Positions 12,346 through 24,661 are shown, counted from the stretch's first letter. The stretch: DNA of 64,000 nucleotides from Fragilaria crotonensis (GCA_022925895.1 JAKSYS010000057.1:1-64000), one strand, 5' to 3'. The notes: a model not told the origin generated them from the letters alone. Made by a program: numbers and translations.

Positions 12346-13156
12346 TGTTCAACCATGCAGGTAACAAATGGATCACAAACTTACCACAACTAGATAATAA
12401 TTACATGACACCATCAAACGTAGTGCGACGGTCATGAAAGGGTGCCACCACCGAAGGTTAGTGCCCAATTTGCAAGCTCGCAACCTTGAATACTGGGCAG
12501 CAGAATAACAGGCACAGCAGTTTCACCTAAAGTAAGAGAACATTTCTTTTGCATCTAAGCTGAGTCGAGGAAAGTGTTACCTGTTGAGCAGCTTAGTTTG
12601 CCAGTATCGAATGTAAGCCATGTATTGTCCAGAACTCGACACGTTCTCGGAATTGAACAAGGAAGTATGCAGCCAATACTTCCATGATTTGAAGAGGAAC
12701 AACACGGCGATCAACATGGGCCTTGCCGCCGGTTCCTGTGCGACTGTTCCGCTACGTACCAGTACTTTGGCCATTTCCTAAACCTTTCGCAACATAACTC
12801 GATTCTCGAACAATGATATGATGCGAGATGTGAAGCTGATGTAGGTCTAGTCAGCTCCTTTCCACTATCGTAGCTTGCCTTTCAAGGAGGACTGTTGACA
12901 CTTCCTCACTGCTTCGTTTTCTGTACAATTCTAACTCTGTGGTTCCGTCATTCTTCGATTTCACACGAGCTTTAAGTGTTACTCCACACAACCCGTGCTG
13001 CACGGGACACTAAACGAGCTACTAGAGTAGAGTAGAGAGTGCACCAACAGTTTGGAGTGAATGGTATTTTATCTATATATAAATATGCATCTTGCAGGAG
13101 CGAATATTTGTTCTAGATTTCGTCAGCATCCTTTGATCATAATTGTACTTTTCTCT

Positions 13157-16100
13157 TCACATGAAGGAGAGTCCGTCCAACTCCTTCTTCAGCGAATCAA
13201 TCTGGGCCTGGACAGCGGCAGCCTTCACAGATTTGATCTTGTCGCCCAGCTCCACAGCTTTCTCGGTGAAAAAGGCAACCACAGACTTGTCGTCCTCCCA
13301 GTCACAGCCACACATTCCCTTGACAAGGTCGCGTGCTGCTTCAGATGTAAGGAATGGGTCGGCAGCCTTAAGACGACCGACAACATCGTCCTCAGCAATA
13401 CGGCGGCTGGCGCGATAGTAGAAGTACTCCCGAGACCGCTCCCAAGGAACAGCCGCTCGGATGACGCCCTTAGCCTTCATGCGCCCGGTCTTGTCGTGGA
13501 GATCGGCAAACTCGGTGGCAGCCTGAAGGTAAACCGGCTTCAGCAGATCTTCACGTGCACGAATTTGAGCCTTGATGTCGGCACGAGCGTCTTCAAACTC
13601 AGTCATGTCGAGTTCCGAATCCAGCAGTTGGAGTTGAGGATCAAGTCTGTGCATGACCTTGAGTTGATCAGGGAGACGGAACTTAACCTCGGTGATACCG
13701 GCTGGTTCGAGGATACCTCCGCGAGAGTCAGGATCGGCGTACATTTCCATTTTCTCTTCATTAATAGTTGGGTCAACGACGACCCAAGATCCACCACGAA
13801 GCTCGCCGTGTGGAGGAAGGTAGATATACACAGGGTGTTCATATTCACGGAGAGCATCGACAATCATGGCCCCGAATTTGAGAATTTCACCAGCCATATC
13901 TCTGCTTCCACCACTGAATCCACGCCAGTTGGCAAATATCATGATTGGCATGCCCTCCTTGTTGAAGTCACGAATGGCTTGAGCGGTCTTGTAGGACGAG
14001 TCAGGGAAGAGAACTTGACCAGCCTGAGGGAGGATCGCTTCGCGAGAGTTCGGATCAGCTGGGTCCGCTGGCACGACTTTGTCGACCAGTCGAGTTTCCA
14101 CAGCAATTGCACCCATTGGAATCCCTCCAAGTCGTCCACGCCCAGTTACAACACTCTTGCCCCATCCTCCAAGGTATTCCTTCCAACTACCCCTGTCGAA
14201 AAAACCAGCCATATCGGGTGTGCCACCCAACATCAGGCGAGGATCGTATGGAGTCGGCGTCGGGCGCCATTCGACAGGGCGGTCAACAGGGTCGCCACAA
14301 CCACGAACGGCAGGGAGGGCGCCAACGGTCTTCGGGACAAAACTGATCCACTTGAGCATGGAGGCAACACCTTCCTGGTCGTTCTCGACAGTTTCGTGGC
14401 TCACACCGTTGGGGTACATGATCTGTGGTCCACCAAGCTGATCCTGAGAAGTGTAGACGTCGCGACCAAGAAGCTTGTTGAGCGCGGAGTAACCGGTGAG
14501 GATGATGGGGCCGGTACGCATTTGAATTACACGTTGTCCGAGACGGACCAAGTAGGCTCCAATACCGACGCTGCGGCCTGTGACGTAGCTTAGCGTAAAG
14601 ATCTCATCGTAAGCCTTTGAGGTCTCTCCAGCAATCTTTCCACTACCCTGTAAGTTCTCAACTCCAATTCCGTGGTTTGTGCCGATCACATCATCAAGCG
14701 CCCAGCCCTCTGGCACCTTGTGCGCAATGACAGTACCATCAGGGAGTCCCTTGTAGTCGTCATCCGAAAGGTACAGGTATTTGAAACCCTTTGCTGGATT
14801 CTCGTCGTCGTTGAACTTAATCTTCAGCTTTGGCTTCAACTCGTCGACGAGACCAATGCGAGCACCAGCGTTACAGGCGATATAGACTCGAGGCAATTTA
14901 TGGTCACGGGCGTACACGGATGCTTTGTAATACAGCTCGTCTTCTTCGACCCCGAAAGAACCGCTTTGAACGGTGACATCGTTGGCGATAAAGACAACAT
15001 CACGACCCTCCGGGTATTCAGGAGTCTTCATTGTGACATGCCAGGCGACCATGCCAATCTTGTTAGAACCAATAGGGCGGCTTCCTCTCACGAGATTCCC
15101 AGAAGTGTCCTCAACCAATTCCTCAGATTGGAAAAGGTTGGAGGGCATCTGCACGTCAGACTCTTCGCCCAGCGACGTCGTGTACGCATCCCATTCGCCG
15201 ATGAGGCCAACTTCCATAAGGCCAAGGAAGTCGTACGCATACGTGGAACCAACGCGACGAGCGATCGCTCGTTTGGTTTGGACAATGTTGGAGGTTCCAT
15301 AGGAATCAAGGAAGCACATCGGAGTAACACCAGCTTCCTCGATAGTGCAATACTCACGGGTAACACCAGTGACAGGGTCTGGTTTCTCGAGGTATGCTGC
15401 ATTTTTCAGCCACTCCCCTTCCATTGACGAGGCTACAAGTCGAACAGACTGAATCGCGCGTTGTCCGTCCTCGCCAGTCGTGGCAATGCGCACTTTGACT
15501 TCAATTTCATCAACTCGCAGTTTCAAAAGGCGGGTCGCAAGTTTACTCTTGAGCTGGCCCATAACGTCTCTGAATCGCAGTGCGATTTCCCGGGGGGTTG
15601 TGTTTTCGAGCTCGTGCAGAGAATGGAGGAAAATGCGAGAAGAGGACTGAAGATTTACCTTCAAGTTCGACTGCGCTCGCTCGAGCTCATCAAGCCCGGC
15701 GAGAAGTGCACGATAGGCGCCGCCGGAAGTAATCAAGCCTGGAGTGTGCGAAATACCTCGAACGAAAACAACCTGAGGCGATCCACCGCGCTTTGGAGTG
15801 GCACTCTTCTCTGCACCAACATAGACTTGAACATTTCTGCCGATGGCGGGGATGCGATCCAGCTCAAAGTTAGTGGCGAGGCGATCAAGTTCCAAAATGT
15901 AAGGGAAGGTTGGTCGCATATTGCGTCTGAGGGGATTTTCACTGAATCCGAGGCATTGAGAGTATGTATAGTACTCGGGATTGCCCCCAGGAACAGGTAT
16001 CAGAGCGTTCACTTGTCTGATTGCAAGCATGTTCAACTTGCGCTCTTCTCCAACAATGACAGACTGAATGGCATCAGCCGAGGCACCGCCAGCAGTACTG

Positions 16101-19100
16101 GCCAAGTGCAGGACATTAATGGGTCCATAGTCAGAGGCTTTGGCTTCTCCGATCAATGCCCCGAACTCGTCAAGGATGGAAGGCAAGTCATTCGAAAGAC
16201 TATCATACGAAGGCATAATACTTAGCATTCCCCGACGTTTCACGGCCGAAGAAAGCTCGGTATCAGCGAAACTGAAAGTCCAAGAGCAGGTGATTCTGCC
16301 GTTTCCTTCGGAAACTGTGACACTCTCAACACGATGGGCACGGTAAACGCGACGAATGTAGACTTCAACTGCAGCGGATCGGACTGCAGGATCTTCGTCG
16401 GCGAACAGGGACGTCAGCAAGTCAACGCCGGCCGAGAGTGTGGTACTGTGCGACAGGGCCATAAGGTCAGTGGCTCCATCTCGGAGTTGCTTACGCAATA
16501 CATCGCAGCGGCTCTCAAAGGATGGCACCTCCGACTGTCGGATCAGTTCATCGGCAGCCAATGCAATCTCTCCGTAAGCCTTCTCTTTCATCTCGGCCAA
16601 CATTTTCAACACATCCTTTAACTCCGACGACATCTTGCTCGTTCCGAAACGTTCAGACATGATAGCTACCTGGCGAAGCAACGAGAGAACCAGCTTCTTG
16701 CGAAGGGCAAGCTGCTGGTGAGACTGGGCTTCGGCGATAACAACTTCAAGGGAATTCGCGTTGGCCTTAGTAAGGTCGCGGACAACATCATCGAGAAGCT
16801 TTCCAGCAAAAAGTGACTCAACTCGAATAAATTCTTTGAGCTTATCGGTGACAATTCCGTCAGCCTCAGCTTGGTCTGTTACGTCTGCGAGAATAGCAGC
16901 CGCGGCGGCCTCAGCATCTCCCTTGTATCCCGCGAGGATGTTAGCAACCTTCGACGCAGCGTCGGTTTCCAACGGAGTGGCCTCTATGTCAAGAGATCCC
17001 TCAAAATTGAGAATCTTCTTGACCTTCGAGGGATCCTTCAGTTCAAGAGAAGCCAGAAGGTCTCCAGCGGAGATGACTGAACCCGGAGAAAGGTTGTGAG
17101 TGATCTTTCCTGTCTCGGTAGCCTTGATAGGCATGATCATCTTCATAGCCTCAACCTCAACAAATGGAGCTCCTGCTTGGACCTCAGCACCGTTGTCCTG
17201 CAAATAGCGCACAACTTTACCAGTTACATCAGTACGGAGTTCCGACGGATCGAAGATGGTAGGCATGAGGACGGTAACGCCGTCAAGGACAAGTCGAAGT
17301 CCGAGGGGCTCGTCCATTCCGAAGATTCTATGGGTCTCTCCTCCGAAGTTAGCGAGGAGAGCGCCCTCCGCAGTCTGAGTGACACGGGCATCAATAACGT
17401 TATCATTGATGGAGAGGCGGAAGATATCAGACCCAATGCGTTCAACATGGAAGGCGTACTTGGTGTCTTCGTAGGCTATCTCAAGGTCAAACGAGTTGAT
17501 ACCAGGGATACCGCCGATGGAAACTTGTCCCTTGCGGAGAGCCTCCTTTACCTCCTCAGTCTGGGTCTTCACATGCTCGAAGGCTTTGAACACCGCAGCC
17601 GACGTGACGACAAGGTGGGATGGCATGGCGATTTGGACACTCTTTTCCTTAATGAGTCCATCCAGCCAAGAAGTGTCGATAGTGTTTTCAATGAAAGCCT
17701 TGGTTTCCAGGAGCTGGACAAGGTACTCAACAGTTGTGCGGATCTCACCTCGAACTTCAATCTCCTTCAACGCAAGGATGAGAGACTTGCGGGCGTGTTC
17801 ACGAGTGGGTCCCTTGGCGAAAAGGTGACCGAACTGAGAGTCTGCGAACTCGTGAATGCCTCCGTTCGCTCCGACGCTGAAGTAACCCCAAACATTCGAA
17901 GTGGACTGAAACTTGATGCGTTCGATGGAACCCGAAGTCGGCTTAAAGCCTTCATCGGGATTCTCGGCAGTAATGCGAGCGGCGATGACATGAGAGTCGA
18001 TTTCTTTATATTCCTCTTCGAAGAAATCAATGGGATCGGTTCCGTACATGTCCTTCCCATAGAAACGACGAATATCAGGAATGTTGTAAAGAGGGATACC
18101 CATAGCGACCTGGAGTTGAGTTGCGGGAAGATTGACTCCAGTGACACCTTCCGTGACAGGGTGCTCGACTTGGAGGCGTGGGTTTAACTCGAGGAAAAAG
18201 AAATTGTCAGTATCGGCGTTGTAGAGGTATTCCACAGTACCGGCACCGATGTATCCAATAGTCTGCGTCAAACGCTGAGCAGCCCTCTCCATCTTGCGGA
18301 AGGTTTCACGCTTCGCAATAGTGGGCGGGCCCTCTTCGAAAATCTTTTGGAAGCGACGCTGAGTGGAGCAATCGCGACCATTCAGGGCAACAGCATTGCC
18401 ATGTTGATCGCCAACAATCTGAACTTCAAGATGGCGGGCATTCTTACAAAGCTGCATGAGGAAAATAGGGGAACCAATAACTTCGTTTTGGACCTGAATG
18501 TAGGCATTCTTGAGATCTGCTTCGTTTTCTACGAAACGAATGCCCTTTCCTCCACCTCCTTCAGAGGCCTTGATCATAATTCCGTTTTCGTATCCAATAC
18601 GCTTGGCAGCCTCAATGGCTTCCTCAACAGTACGGCATGTGGCCTTTTCAAAGGTCTCGACAGGAATGGTTCCCTCTTCAGTCAACTCGGCCATGAGAGG
18701 ACCGTCGTCCTCGCCCCCGAAAGAACCACTCCAAGGGATCGAAGGGACCTTGGCGGTTTGGGCAAGAATGTTAGCCCCAATCTTGTCGCCAAGAACGCTC
18801 ATAACCGGTGCAGTTGGTCCGATGAATTTGATCCCCAGGCTGGTGAGGGTCGAAGGAAGCTTTGGGTTCTCCGAAGCATGACCCCAACCAGGCCAAACAG
18901 CATCGACGCCTTGCTCAAGGGCAACCTTGACGATGACATCAACATTTGCATAGTTGTTGCTGTTCTTTCCTGCGGGTACCTCAACAAACGAGTCGGCGAG
19001 ACGAATGAACTCAGCGTTGGCCTTGAGATCTTCAGCGGTGGCCATGGCAACAAATTGGATGGCGCGCTCGTCACCCAACTCCATGTATGCCCATTGGCGC

Positions 19101-20074
19101 ATAGAGATAATCGACTTGGTGGCTGCCATACCGTTGTTGGCAATCAAAACTTTTCTGATTACGCGATCACCACCGCGGGCCTTGACGTAGTCCTCCAGAG
19201 CCTGAACACCGGCACTGCTCGAAGTGGCGGCTTCCTCGATAGTGCTCATTGAGAGACATGTGGATGTCGACAAACATGATTTTTCAAATAACTTGGCTCC
19301 GCCTAAATGGGCTGGAGTAGAGATGAAGGCTGCTGGAACTGGAGGGATAGCAAGATGGTAGGGTGAGATTTGATGCTGGCGACATTCAAATTCCATGAAG
19401 TCAATTGGTGATGGGTTGAACTTGTCGACATCGCACGTCGTAAGAAGCAAACATCATGATCGAGTACGTGGTCGAAGAAAAGGTGACATCACCCGGTTTT
19501 ACAAAGATTCCCAAAAGCGCCTTAGAAGATATGAAGCAATCACGTATCCACGGAATTTCTTAATCCACGAAAGGAAAGATCGGAGTTTTCAACGAAACAC
19601 GACGTCAAGAAGATACCGCGATCCATCAATCAGGAAGTGGCGACGTAATGGTTCGACAACAGATGCGAGTCGCACCTTCGTGACGGCCTCGAAAGGTAAC
19701 ACGTCGGCACAATGAGGTAAAGTGTTGAGGTACCGTATCGGGTCGTTAAATCGGTTTAGAACGCATCATTCCATGCACGCATCCAATGCCCGATCGTTAC
19801 TCTCTCGGTAAAGTGGGGACTTGGATGCAGAGAGATTCCATGCTTGACCGTTTTCACGATGAAATTTGATGGCACACGGAATTTGCTACCCTGATAATCA
19901 GGGAAAACCAAAAAAATTGCGATGGGCAAGCGAAGGACTCACGTCGCAACGAAGACGGCAAAACGAAGTTTCAAAAGGATCGATGAACTCACCAGCACTA
20001 GTAAAAGCTGTTGCCGTTGCAACCGTGGCAGCGAGGCACGCTGCTGCCACAGCGTAGCCACGACGCATGTTCAT
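13157..20074 (-). CDS. ACC1: Multidomain acetyl-CoA carboxylase, probably plastid-targeted
   Basis: Carboxylates acetyl-CoA to malonyl-CoA, the committed step of fatty-acid synthesis. The main exon is uninterrupted from about 19302 to the TGA at 13157-13159. From the in-frame Met at 19249 it encodes 2030 residues in eukaryotic order: biotin carboxylase (EGGGGKG loop near 18543-18565), biotin carrier (EAMKM; biotinyl Lys codon 17141-17143), central region, and carboxyltransferase. Upstream, 20074-19993 encodes a signal peptide ending TATAFTSAG, an ASAFAP-like plastid motif, and stops at a GTGAGT donor. Joining it to an acceptor at 19303 (TTTAG) removes 690 bp and keeps frame (2075 residues). 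Two other in-phase acceptors lie just upstream and a second GTGAGT lies downstream, so the exact junction is uncertain. Skipping exon 1 would leave a cytosolic form starting at 19249. It is divergently arranged with the APRT gene. Confidence 0.93.
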
Positions 20075-20949
20075 GGTGTTGTCTAATTCTAGACGGTGTC
20101 AAGTCAAAAAGTGGGATGATTTAAATGTGAAAAGTACAAACGTACTCGACGCACTCCCCAGCGATCTGTGGCGAGGGGTATGAAGGGTCGACATCATGGT
20201 CGTTCATCGGTCACATTTTTGACGTCACATACGAATACCGTAGTACTCACACGGATCGTCGCACTCGCTGTGTCAAGGAAGCAGCTCGCCACAACGGTGC
20301 AACAAGTAATTAGTACTCCAGTACTGTACCCGCACAAGAGTACTATGTACGTAGTTCAAGTACTTGTACAAAAACACGCCAGTATTACGGTTCACGCCGA
20401 GTGTACAACTGCTACCTGTAGTATGCTGAGTACTACAGTACCAGGAAGCATAGTACTCCATACTCCATGCTCCGAGTACTTGTACTGTACTGTTGTACCG
20501 TGGGACGGGATATACCAATATACCTGTAGCACTTCCACAGCGGAGAATCTCAGGTTCCGTACACGCATACTGTACGTACCTGGTACCTGGTACCTGGTAG
20601 TACCTGGTACTACTATCATTTCTCCCAGTATATGGTCTACTATGTACAGTAATAATGTATGACACAATAGGTGAGCAATCTCCGTGTTCTGCAGTACGCT
20701 CTTACTCGAGTACTGGAGTACGTGTCCCCCTACGGTGCTAAGGGAACGTCCTGTACGGAGACAAATCAAGCGTATGCACATACCAGTAACAAAAAATGAC
20801 ACATGTTCCGACCTCCGATCTCCGAAGCGCTCCTTGCTATGCAAACTCGGGGTATCACGCTGTAGCGCACCCGAAAACCAGCGCCTGTCTCATTTCTCAG
20901 TTGTCCTGTTATTCCCGGACAACCATAGCTCCGTCGCTAAACTTGAACG
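20075..20949. other. Divergent intergenic region, very GTAC-rich
   Basis: It separates the divergent carboxylase and APRT genes and should hold both promoters. From about 20240 to 20720 it is dominated by GTAC, AGTACT and GGTACC; 20571-20610 contains six GTAC tetramers in 40 bases. No gene or defined element was found. Confidence 0.6.
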
Positions 20950-21683
20950 ATGAGCGGCGCTACGAAGTATGAACAAGACGGGGATGAAGCCCGTGATATT
21001 GCCAAGCACCTACCGTACTTTCCTTTCAAGGGCATCGATCGATTCTACGATATCGGTGGTTTCTTGTACAAGCCACACGTCTTCAAGCGGATTGTTGACA
21101 TTTTTGTCGACAGATACCATCAGATTGGCATTGACGTGATAGCGGGGTGCGTGTTGACGATCAAACCTGCAAGCTTGTGTTAATGCCTGTTATCTTACAC
21201 ATCTTCGTGCTTCTCCTCATTCAGACTCGACGCGCGAGGCTTCGTTCTCGACCTCCCATTGCCCTCGGCCTCCAGAAACCGTTCATTATGATGAGAAAAA
21301 AGGGGAAGATGCCGAATTCCATTTCGTCTGTGGATTACAAGTGTGAATATGGCCAACGCGAGGGGTTGACTGTGCAGAGAGATAAAATCAAGCACGGTGA
21401 TCGTGTCCTCATCATTGATGACTTGGTGGCTACCGGAGGGACGCTGTCGTCGGCCATTTCCCTTGTGAAAATGCTGAATGGTGTCGTTGTAGAATGTGCG
21501 TGCGTAGTGGAGCTCAAGTTTTTCATTGATCCTCCTGAGGACTCGAACCTACCGAGCCGAAAGAAAATGTTGACTGAAATGGGACATGATGATGTCCCCA
21601 TTTGGGGGCTTATTTCAGAGGAGATTTTGCACGAGGAGGCGCCGCTGCCAGATAATTATGTTGATGATGGAGAGGAGCACTAG
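20950..21683 (+). CDS. APRT: Adenine phosphoribosyltransferase, with one apparent frame break
   Basis: Salvages adenine with PRPP to AMP. Exon 1 (20950-21146) starts at an ATG and encodes LPYFPFKGIDRFYDIGGFL and ends IDVIAG. A 78-bp intron (GTGCGT..TTCAG, 21147-21224) follows. Exon 2 opens LDARGFVL, the family's G-(I/L)-DARGF motif. The PRPP loop VLIIDDLVATGGT is near 21402-21440 and the stop is TAG at 21681-21683. The frame changes between LDARGFVL and PPIALGLQKPF: about position 21250 the DNA reads CTCGACC where CTCGGACC would give the expected VLGPPIAL. Spliced length is 656 nt, one short of a multiple of three, as one missing G predicts. This is either a consensus error or a recent pseudogene. 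It ends tail-to-tail with the dynamin-like gene, 242 bp away. Confidence 0.87.
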
Positions 21684-21925
21684 CACTTCGTAGTAAAAGC
21701 CACTCACTATCTCCTAGTTGCACATTCCAGTTTGTTAATACATGGATAGTGTGCATGCCGAGTTATTCGCAGTCCCACATTCGTGGCAAGGAACGCCACA
21801 ACCTGTGTTCGATCGTCGTTTGGACAACGATTTGAAAAGCAACGCATTTGTGGAAGTCCAGAATTTCTCAGCAGCGAATGACATTCATCCGATTTGTTGG
21901 TTCACTGGATACATGCGATCGCAAC

Positions 21926-24661
21926 CTAACAACCGAATGCGTGACAGACAGGAGCCTCATCGTCATTGGGTAGATATCCCTCGAACCGATAGTGCATATC
22001 AGTAAGCTGATCATAGGCTTCGCGAAGTTTTAGTTCCTTCACTTTGAGAGCATCAACGCTCGCCTGAATACCTCCAACTTTCAAGCTTGCACGCTTGAAG
22101 GCGCTGGAATCCAATACTGCGTCACGGATGGCTTCGATTGCTCGGGTATCATCTACGCTTCCCCAAAGCTCACGTCGCATGCGACTGTCAATGGTGGCTA
22201 TGAAACGGGGCAGAAAATGTGAGTACAGAACACACGTGAACCCGAGAAGGCGTTCATCTCGGTCTTCCATACGCTCGTCTACACTAGGACGATTCGGAGA
22301 CCGTTGTCCCTTCCAGGTCGACGCAACCATATCACGGCAAGTCCCAAGACCGGCTATCAATAACGGATCGATGCTACCGGCAGTGGCGATGATGTCGATT
22401 CCATCTTCAATACCCTTCAGGACAGTGGGCAAACCTTCGCTCGCGAATATTTCGCTCATATGCTGGGTAACCTTCTTCTTGACTGCATTTGCAAAGACGT
22501 TTCGGTATTCATTGTGCAAAGTAACAATATTATCTGCAGCATCCGGGAAAGCAAACAGCATCCCAGACACTGCTGCAGAATCTGTTGAATAGGGGAGAAG
22601 CTTGTTCACGTCATTATTCAGGTCGGTCAGAGAGGTGCCATAGGCGATAGCCGAGCTTTGACGTACACTGTCGCGAAAGCGCGCTCGTGCTTCCGCTCTG
22701 AACGACGATTCTCCAATTAACTCAACAAGCTCCTTATTGCTTCCCATCTTGAGCCTAGCTCGCCATGCCGTATCGAATATCTTCAGCAACAAGAATTCAA
22801 GCTTTTGGCACAAATATTGAAGGGCCGGTACCAGTCGCATAACGTATACTTCCATGAGACGAGTCGCTTTCAAAAAATCGTGACGATTTGGGTCCTTGAT
22901 CTCCGTGTTCGTGCCAACGATGTTTGCGAGACGGAGCAGATCGTCGTGTGTTGGCGCAAGATAGCTATAAAGGGAGGATGACCAAACCGCCACGGCTCTC
23001 TCGTATAATTTCCCTCCAACAAGCTCTTTGTGAAGGTAATCAATCGAGTTCACAGTCTGTGGACTCTTAAGGCGTGCGATAGTCTTGAAAATTTCTTTCG
23101 TCCACATGCCAACATTCGCGTGATCCAAGCCATGACTGCTTTGGTCTCTGTAAGTCCGCGTGGGGTCGTAGTATCCACCAAACTCATCGTGCTCACCAGT
23201 GAGGTACGTCGCGTTTGGATTTCTGTGGCCGAAAACAAACTCGATCTCCTCGGTGAGGGCGTCATTGCCGAACACTTTAATATCGTCGATATCAATCGTC
23301 GCCAAAACCGGACTCCCTCCAGCGTCAGTTGTAGCAATCTTTTTAACGTCGTAAAGCAAGTCAGTGAGGAAGCTCTTACTATTTTCCCGAAGATTCGACA
23401 ATAACTCCAGCTGGACCTCGAGCCTTTCTATCGATCGACTTGTTTGTTCAATAATGCGCTTTAATCTCTTGGAAATGCGCTCGAAATTTCCAAGATCTCG
23501 TTCAACGACCAAGCCATCGACCGTCCCCAGCAAGTTTTCAAATCCTAGGAACTTGGATCGAAGAAAGTCTTCCATACCTTGCCCAACGTCCACACTGTTG
23601 AAGAAGGATCGATACACGCCTTCCTCTCGACTAATGGCATGACGATATTCATCCTCGACATCCGAAAATGATGCGGACCCAGTCTCACGATCCCTGCGAA
23701 CTGTTCCACTTGGGTTGAACGGTGTCCCCACGATTATAGGCATGATACCGCACCCCTGAACGTATGGATACAATCTGTTGACGAAGGACTCTTTCGAGAT
23801 ATCGTCCGCCAGAAGCCAGCGATCGGACTTGTTGAAAGCAATAACAAACCGGTGCTGGAAACTGGGCTGCTCCATCAAACTCGTGCCAAAAACTTGTTTG
23901 ATCGCTAAAACAAGTGGAGAGTTTACGTATTCCAACTGAGAGTCTTCAACACAAAGAACCACCGTGTTGGGCTTATCCATTTCTTCCTTCAGTAAGTTCA
24001 AGATTTCTTGGCGTGTCCCTGCATTGCCCTCATCGTTTGATTGAAAACCAGGCAAGTCCACGAATCGACGATTCATATACTTGGGACCGGTAACGTCGAT
24101 GTAAATTGGTTTGTTGCTAATCTTCGGCCGCTTTGTTGCAGCTGTGGTCCCAGCATCCTCCATTTGCGTCTGCGCCCAGACCATGACTTTTTCCCGATCA
24201 TATTCCTGAAACGCTTCTTCGCCGTACGCCTTCACCCTCACTTGTTCGACATCGGACCGTCGAGTTGTTAATATCATCGGCCTCGTCGTCCCCACTCCCG
24301 TCTTTGTTACAGCGACGGGAAATCCAAGAATTCGCTCAGTAATCGTAGTCTTACCAGCACTCTGTGGCCCAAAGGTCACAAAGTTAGTGAATTGGATTTG
24401 ATGCGTTAAATCATACTCATCGGCGATATGCCACAGTGTAGCCATGACCTCAAAGAACTTCTCGAATTTCTCGTCCACCTCACCAGATCGCTTCAACGGC
24501 CTAGGCTGAGCCTTGCCACGCTCCACCATCAGACGTATCTTCTCATCCATTTCGGATCGATTGGAAGGTATTGAGATTGTCTCCTCCTCCCCACGACCAG
24601 TGGATGCGATGGAGAAAATAAGCAGACAACAAATGTATGCAAGCCGCTTCAATGACAACAT
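21926..24661 (-). CDS. Dynamin-superfamily GTPase with N-terminal signal peptide
   Basis: A single-exon protein of 911 residues with its ATG at 24661. Large GTPases of this superfamily polymerise on and remodel membranes. Visible motifs: P-loop GPQSAGKT (98-105), switch I TGVGTTRP (about 121-128), DLPG (202-205) and NKSD (277-280). The long helical C-terminal part fits a stalk and effector-like region; I see no PH or proline-rich domain. Residues about 4-21 are hydrophobic and followed by GRGEEE, like a cleavable signal peptide or membrane anchor. That is unusual for dynamins, which are normally cytosolic, and would place it in the secretory path or on plastid-enclosing membranes. No F-containing plastid motif is seen after the hydrophobic part. 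Function beyond membrane remodelling is not inferable. Confidence 0.85.
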   Translation of the reverse strand: MLSLKRLAYICCLLIFSIASTGRGEEETISIPSNRSEMDEKIRLMVERGKAQPRPLKRSGEVDEKFEKFFEVMATLWHIADEYDLTHQIQFTNFVTFGPQSAGKTTITERILGFPVAVTKTGVGTTRPMILTTRRSDVEQVRVKAYGEEAFQEYDREKVMVWAQTQMEDAGTTAATKRPKISNKPIYIDVTGPKYMNRRFVDLPGFQSNDEGNAGTRQEILNLLKEEMDKPNTVVLCVEDSQLEYVNSPLVLAIKQVFGTSLMEQPSFQHRFVIAFNKSDRWLLADDISKESFVNRLYPYVQGCGIMPIIVGTPFNPSGTVRRDRETGSASFSDVEDEYRHAISREEGVYRSFFNSVDVGQGMEDFLRSKFLGFENLLGTVDGLVVERDLGNFERISKRLKRIIEQTSRSIERLEVQLELLSNLRENSKSFLTDLLYDVKKIATTDAGGSPVLATIDIDDIKVFGNDALTEEIEFVFGHRNPNATYLTGEHDEFGGYYDPTRTYRDQSSHGLDHANVGMWTKEIFKTIARLKSPQTVNSIDYLHKELVGGKLYERAVAVWSSSLYSYLAPTHDDLLRLANIVGTNTEIKDPNRHDFLKATRLMEVYVMRLVPALQYLCQKLEFLLLKIFDTAWRARLKMGSNKELVELIGESSFRAEARARFRDSVRQSSAIAYGTSLTDLNNDVNKLLPYSTDSAAVSGMLFAFPDAADNIVTLHNEYRNVFANAVKKKVTQHMSEIFASEGLPTVLKGIEDGIDIIATAGSIDPLLIAGLGTCRDMVASTWKGQRSPNRPSVDERMEDRDERLLGFTCVLYSHFLPRFIATIDSRMRRELWGSVDDTRAIEAIRDAVLDSSAFKRASLKVGGIQASVDALKVKELKLREAYDQLTDMHYRFEGYLPNDDEAPVCHAFGC

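Larger units (their letters stand above)
10107..13156. other. Gene-free 3-kb region with repeats and an old element relic
   Basis: I find no convincing host gene here. The region holds GTAC-rich DNA (about 10640-10830), an AGGTTTAAATA repeat cluster (10911-11300), and a CpG-poor stretch with short open frames (about 11550-12440) that looks like a decayed element. It contains the upstream sequence of the LRR gene (from 10107 rightward) and the 3' flank of the carboxylase gene. Confidence 0.6.

Noticed and set aside
13061-19252. Long plus-strand frames antisense to the carboxylase, up to 510 codons
   Set aside because: They are shadows of the conserved minus-strand gene; protein content is low-complexity mirror sequence with no domains or proper starts.
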